A stretch of 25,116 bases of DNA. It comes from Porphyromonadaceae bacterium UBA4702. Its GTDB lineage: Bacteria > Bacteroidota > Bacteroidia > Bacteroidales > Muribaculaceae. The notes beneath the pieces are model-generated. The model ran no database searches. It worked only from the letters and a program-made list of their open reading frames with translations, and was not told where the DNA came from. Below are positions 22,388 to 25,116 of this stretch, one piece after another. The stretch covers positions 6,793-31,908 of the forward strand of contig DHKE01000019.1 in assembly GCA_002404675.1 (NCBI GenBank), written 5' to 3'. How positions within the stretch are numbered: the first letter of the stretch is position 1; every line of letters begins with the position of its first letter. The position numbers and the translations under genes were made by a program.

Positions 22388-24892
22388 ATGAACTGTACAA
22401 CTGTATTTCTGACAATGACTCTTAGGCGTTTTCTGCTGACGGCATCAGCACTGGCATCCGCTCCAGCGTTGCTGCATGCCTTCACCATATCAGGACGCAT
22501 CACAGAACACATCTCGGGCGATGCCCTCCCACTGGCGACATACCATGTTTACCTGCCCACAGACACGGTGCACCCGATAGTAAACAACATCACAGACGAC
22601 AACGGCATCTTCCGCGAGGAGATGAAGTCTGCCGGCCGCTATATATTCACTGCCGAATACGCGAGCAAGCGCACAGCGCGTGTAGAGCTGGAGCTGACGG
22701 ACGAGAAGCCCGACGTGTCGCTGGGCAACATCGCGCTGCTCGAGGCCGGGCATGAGCTGGCGGAGGTGACGGTGGTGTCGCGCAAGGACCTCATCTCAAC
22801 CGACGGCTCCAAGCTGACGTATGACGTGGAACGCGACCCCTCTGCCGGCACAAACAGCGTCATCGAGATGCTACGCAAAGTGCCGATGGTGACTGTGGAC
22901 GGACAGGACAACATCAAGGTCAAAGGCGACTCCAATTTCCGCATCTACATCAACGGCAAGGAGGACCCGATGCTCACCGGCGACCCCAAAAGCGTGCTTA
23001 AGTCGATGCCCGCCTCCTCTATAAAGAAAATCGAAGTCATCACCGACCCGGGGGCGAAATTTGAGGCTGAAGGCTCGGGCGGCATCCTGAACATCATCAC
23101 CAACCGCAAGCAGGCAGTCGAGGGGTATATGCTCACCCTGCGCGGCGGCATAAGCAGCCGCGGCGGCTTCAACGGCTCGCTGTACGGACGCACGAAAATC
23201 AACAAGGTGACTGTCGCTGCAAGCATATCCGGCAGCAAGAGCAACATCTTCAACTCACATTCGTATGCCGAGGCGCGGCGCGAGGACTACACCTCGGACG
23301 ACAACTATGAGTACCGCACGAACACGCGGTTCATGAACAAGTCGAAGTACATCTCGGGCAACGTGAACATGTCGTGGGAAGCAGACTCGCTAAACCTGTT
23401 CACACTCTCCCTGTCGGGCGGCCAGTTTGACTCGCGCAGCCTGAACGACGGCGACGTGTCAATGCGCAACCGCACCGGCGACCTGCAATGGATGTACCGC
23501 CGCGACTGGTCGACAGACAGCAACGACCGCTGGCTGTCTGCCAATGCGTCATACCAGCACACATTCCAGGGCAACGCCGCGCATACGCTCACACTCTCCT
23601 ACCAGTACAACTGGGGAGACAGCCCTTACCATTCAGAGCAGCGGCTGTATGACGGCGTGAACTTCGACGGCATGCCGTATATGCAGCGTCACAGCCACAA
23701 CTATTCGGACTGCCACATCATGCAGGTGGACTACGCGCTGCCCCTGGTGAATGACAAGCACAAGCTCGAAGCAGGCGGCAAAGCGGTAATACGCCCTCAC
23801 CAGAAGGCCACACAGTGGCTGGGCTCGAGCATAGACGAGGTGACGTACAGCAATGATTCGTATATGAACGTGTCGCAGTTCAACGACGTGTACGCGCTCT
23901 ATGCCTCATACACTGCCGGTTTCTGGCGCATGACGGCTCGCGCTGGGCTGCGCTACGAGCACACGCGCCTCGGCATGGAGTACCACAAGATGATAAACAC
24001 GGGCGACTACCCCGACTTCACCACTCGCCTGAACGACTTCGTTCCCAATGCCGCGCTGACGTACAAGCTGAATGACCTGAGCAACCTGCGTCTGGCATAC
24101 TCCATGCGCATCTCGCGCCCGGGCATCAACAGCCTCAATCCGTACCGCAACACAATGACCTACGGCGAGGTGTCATACGGCAACCCGGCCTTGACCAGCG
24201 AACACAGTAACTCGGTCGAACTGAAATACTCCAACTACGGCGGCAACATATTCAGCGGCGAGGTGTCAGCATCGTACCGTCAGAAGAACGACATGATAGC
24301 CTCCTATTCATTCATCAAGGACGGCATCTACCATACGACATACGGCAACATCGGACAGGACAGATACACCGAAATCTGCGGATACCTGTCATGCCAAATT
24401 ACGCCAACAATGGACGCAAGCATCTACGGTTCGCTGAACTATGAGGATGTCCGCTCCGACAAGAGCGCCACGCCTATACGCAACCACGGATGGGATACAT
24501 ACTTCAACCTCAGTTACGGCTACACGATGCCGTGCAAGCTGCGTATCGACGCATGGGGCGGCGGCGGCACGCCAGACATCGACCTTCAGGGCCGCCCGAC
24601 TACCGGCTGGTACTACTACGGCCTTTCGCTGTCCCGCTCGTTTCTCAAGGATGACGCGCTGAACATCAGCGTCACTGCACAGGACTTCTTCGAGAACAAG
24701 AAGAAATGGGCATACAACGTAGATACGCCGGCCATGCATGAACATACCTCGACCCGCTACCAGAGCTGGAGCGTGGGGCTGTCGGTCTCTTACCGCCTTG
24801 GCAAGCTGCGCAGTGACGTGAAGCGCACAGCTGCGCAGGTAGGCGCAGACGATGTGACCAACGGCAAGTCCGGCAACAGCGCACCGCGCTGA
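22388..24892 (+). CDS. Outer-membrane beta-barrel receptor (TonB-dependent receptor-like)
   Basis: The protein has 834 residues from 22388. A second ATG at 22415 (MTLRRFLLTAS) gives a more typical signal peptide and may be the true start. After the signal (cleavage near HA-FT, about residue 31), a carboxypeptidase-regulatory-like domain (about 33-118) starts ISGRITE. A plug-like domain (about 120-240) contains EVTVVSRKD, RKVPMVTVDGQDNIKVKG, RIYINGKEDP and SGGILNIIT. The rest is a barrel of alternating aromatic and polar strands ending SVGLSVSYRLGKLR. This is the layout of the outer membrane beta-barrel family common in Bacteroidota. No TonB box is obvious and no SusD partner is adjacent. Ligand unknown. 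A stand-alone gene with its own terminator; no good consensus promoter was found in the 145 bp upstream. Confidence 0.88.
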   Translation: MNCTTVFLTMTLRRFLLTASALASAPALLHAFTISGRITEHISGDALPLATYHVYLPTDTVHPIVNNITDDNGIFREEMKSAGRYIFTAEYASKRTARVELELTDEKPDVSLGNIALLEAGHELAEVTVVSRKDLISTDGSKLTYDVERDPSAGTNSVIEMLRKVPMVTVDGQDNIKVKGDSNFRIYINGKEDPMLTGDPKSVLKSMPASSIKKIEVITDPGAKFEAEGSGGILNIITNRKQAVEGYMLTLRGGISSRGGFNGSLYGRTKINKVTVAASISGSKSNIFNSHSYAEARREDYTSDDNYEYRTNTRFMNKSKYISGNVNMSWEADSLNLFTLSLSGGQFDSRSLNDGDVSMRNRTGDLQWMYRRDWSTDSNDRWLSANASYQHTFQGNAAHTLTLSYQYNWGDSPYHSEQRLYDGVNFDGMPYMQRHSHNYSDCHIMQVDYALPLVNDKHKLEAGGKAVIRPHQKATQWLGSSIDEVTYSNDSYMNVSQFNDVYALYASYTAGFWRMTARAGLRYEHTRLGMEYHKMINTGDYPDFTTRLNDFVPNAALTYKLNDLSNLRLAYSMRISRPGINSLNPYRNTMTYGEVSYGNPALTSEHSNSVELKYSNYGGNIFSGEVSASYRQKNDMIASYSFIKDGIYHTTYGNIGQDRYTEICGYLSCQITPTMDASIYGSLNYEDVRSDKSATPIRNHGWDTYFNLSYGYTMPCKLRIDAWGGGGTPDIDLQGRPTTGWYYYGLSLSRSFLKDDALNISVTAQDFFENKKKWAYNVDTPAMHEHTSTRYQSWSVGLSVSYRLGKLRSDVKRTAAQVGADDVTNGKSGNSAPR

Positions 24893-24921
24893 CAACCGCC
24901 GATATATAGAGAATTTCCACA

Positions 24922-24955
24922 GGGGGTGTGCCAAAACAGGCGCACCCCTCATTTT
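24922..24955 (+). terminator. Terminator of the outer-membrane receptor gene
   Basis: GGGGTGTGCC and GGCGCACCCC form a 10-bp stem with one G-U around AAAACA, followed by TCATTTTAT. It lies about 30 bp after the stop codon. Confidence 0.85.
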
Positions 24956-24959
24956 ATGC

Positions 24960-25116
24960 GCAACCAAGTAATGACACGGCTACCGCAAATGTAGGGACGT
25001 ACCCTGCGTGCGTCCGAGTAGTGGTCAGAGCTGTCAGTGCAGGGACAATCATGCGAAGCCAAGTAGGGACACGGCGTGCCGTGTCCACAAGGATAGATTG
25101 CAGTAAATCAAATAAT
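24960..25116. repeat. Repeat-rich intergenic end of the window (copy R4 and fragments)
   Basis: GCAACCAAGTAATGACA at the start resembles the spacer of the paired element at 19981. At 24991 a different palindrome-like piece (GTAGGGACG to GCGTCC) appears. GTAG plus the core GGACACGGCGTGCCGTGTCC at 25063-25086 is an inverted-orientation copy of R1. The last 18 bases are identical to bases 1-18 of the window and lie in the spacer position of the element. No gene is seen here. Confidence 0.8.

Overview
The window looks like chromosomal DNA from the order Bacteroidales, most likely a Muribaculaceae-type gut bacterium. This is judged from protein style and promoters, not from a search. Several genes are preceded by the Bacteroidota sigma-A promoter (TTTG, 19-20 bp, TAnnTTTG). 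The lipoproteins carry short relaxed lipoboxes. There is a type B ribosomal protein L31, an LDH-like malate dehydrogenase and an outer-membrane beta-barrel receptor with an N-terminal carboxypeptidase-like domain. No rRNA, tRNA, transposase or CRISPR array was seen.

Region 1 (136-10670, all minus strand) is a tightly packed eight-gene operon and the most interesting part. In transcription order it encodes: a membrane-anchored vWA-like protein, a three-TM protein, a tubulin/FtsZ-like GTPase, a 1134-residue protein with a C-terminal actin/Hsp70-type ATPase, a lipoprotein with TM and coiled coils, a MotA/TolQ/ExbB-like channel protein with a long coiled-coil tail, a MotB/OmpA-like partner, and a lipoprotein trypsin-like protease. 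Spacings run from a 20-bp overlap to 21 bp. The set suggests a cell-envelope machine in which two cytoskeletal-type NTPases meet an ion-driven stator and a periplasmic protease. It overlaps in content with a tubulin-like/vWA/OmpA membrane-remodelling system predicted by Makarova and Koonin (2010, recalled from memory), and the MotA/MotB pair recalls Zorya defence. The actin-like protein and the protease are not part of either description as I remember them. One promoter, with a perfect 17-bp palindrome in its leader, precedes the operon.

Region 2 (about 10.8-16.8 kb) is housekeeping: mdh, a cysteine hydrolase of the isochorismatase superfamily, ruvB (apparently leaderless), a BASS-family transporter whose end overlaps the end of ruvB, and guaB. 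Most have recognisable promoters; mdh has a strong terminator.

Region 3 (16.9-19.9 kb, plus strand) holds a cytosolic vWA protein followed by three related multi-TM proteins. The first two are clear tandem paralogs sharing a WDEDHP motif before the first TM. A 59-bp repeat and a seven-codon remnant ORF record the duplication.

Region 4 (19.95-21.82 kb) is a two-gene cassette, an ABC-type AAA ATPase plus a small PD-(D/E)XK-like protein. It is flanked by copies of an intergenic inverted-repeat family and looks like a candidate defence module.

Region 5 (21.85-24.95 kb) has rpmE2 (minus) and an outer-membrane beta-barrel receptor (plus), each with a terminator. Both window ends lie inside the same repeat family and share 18 identical bases, so the window may be bounded by two repeat copies, or be a contig that closes or breaks in a repeat.
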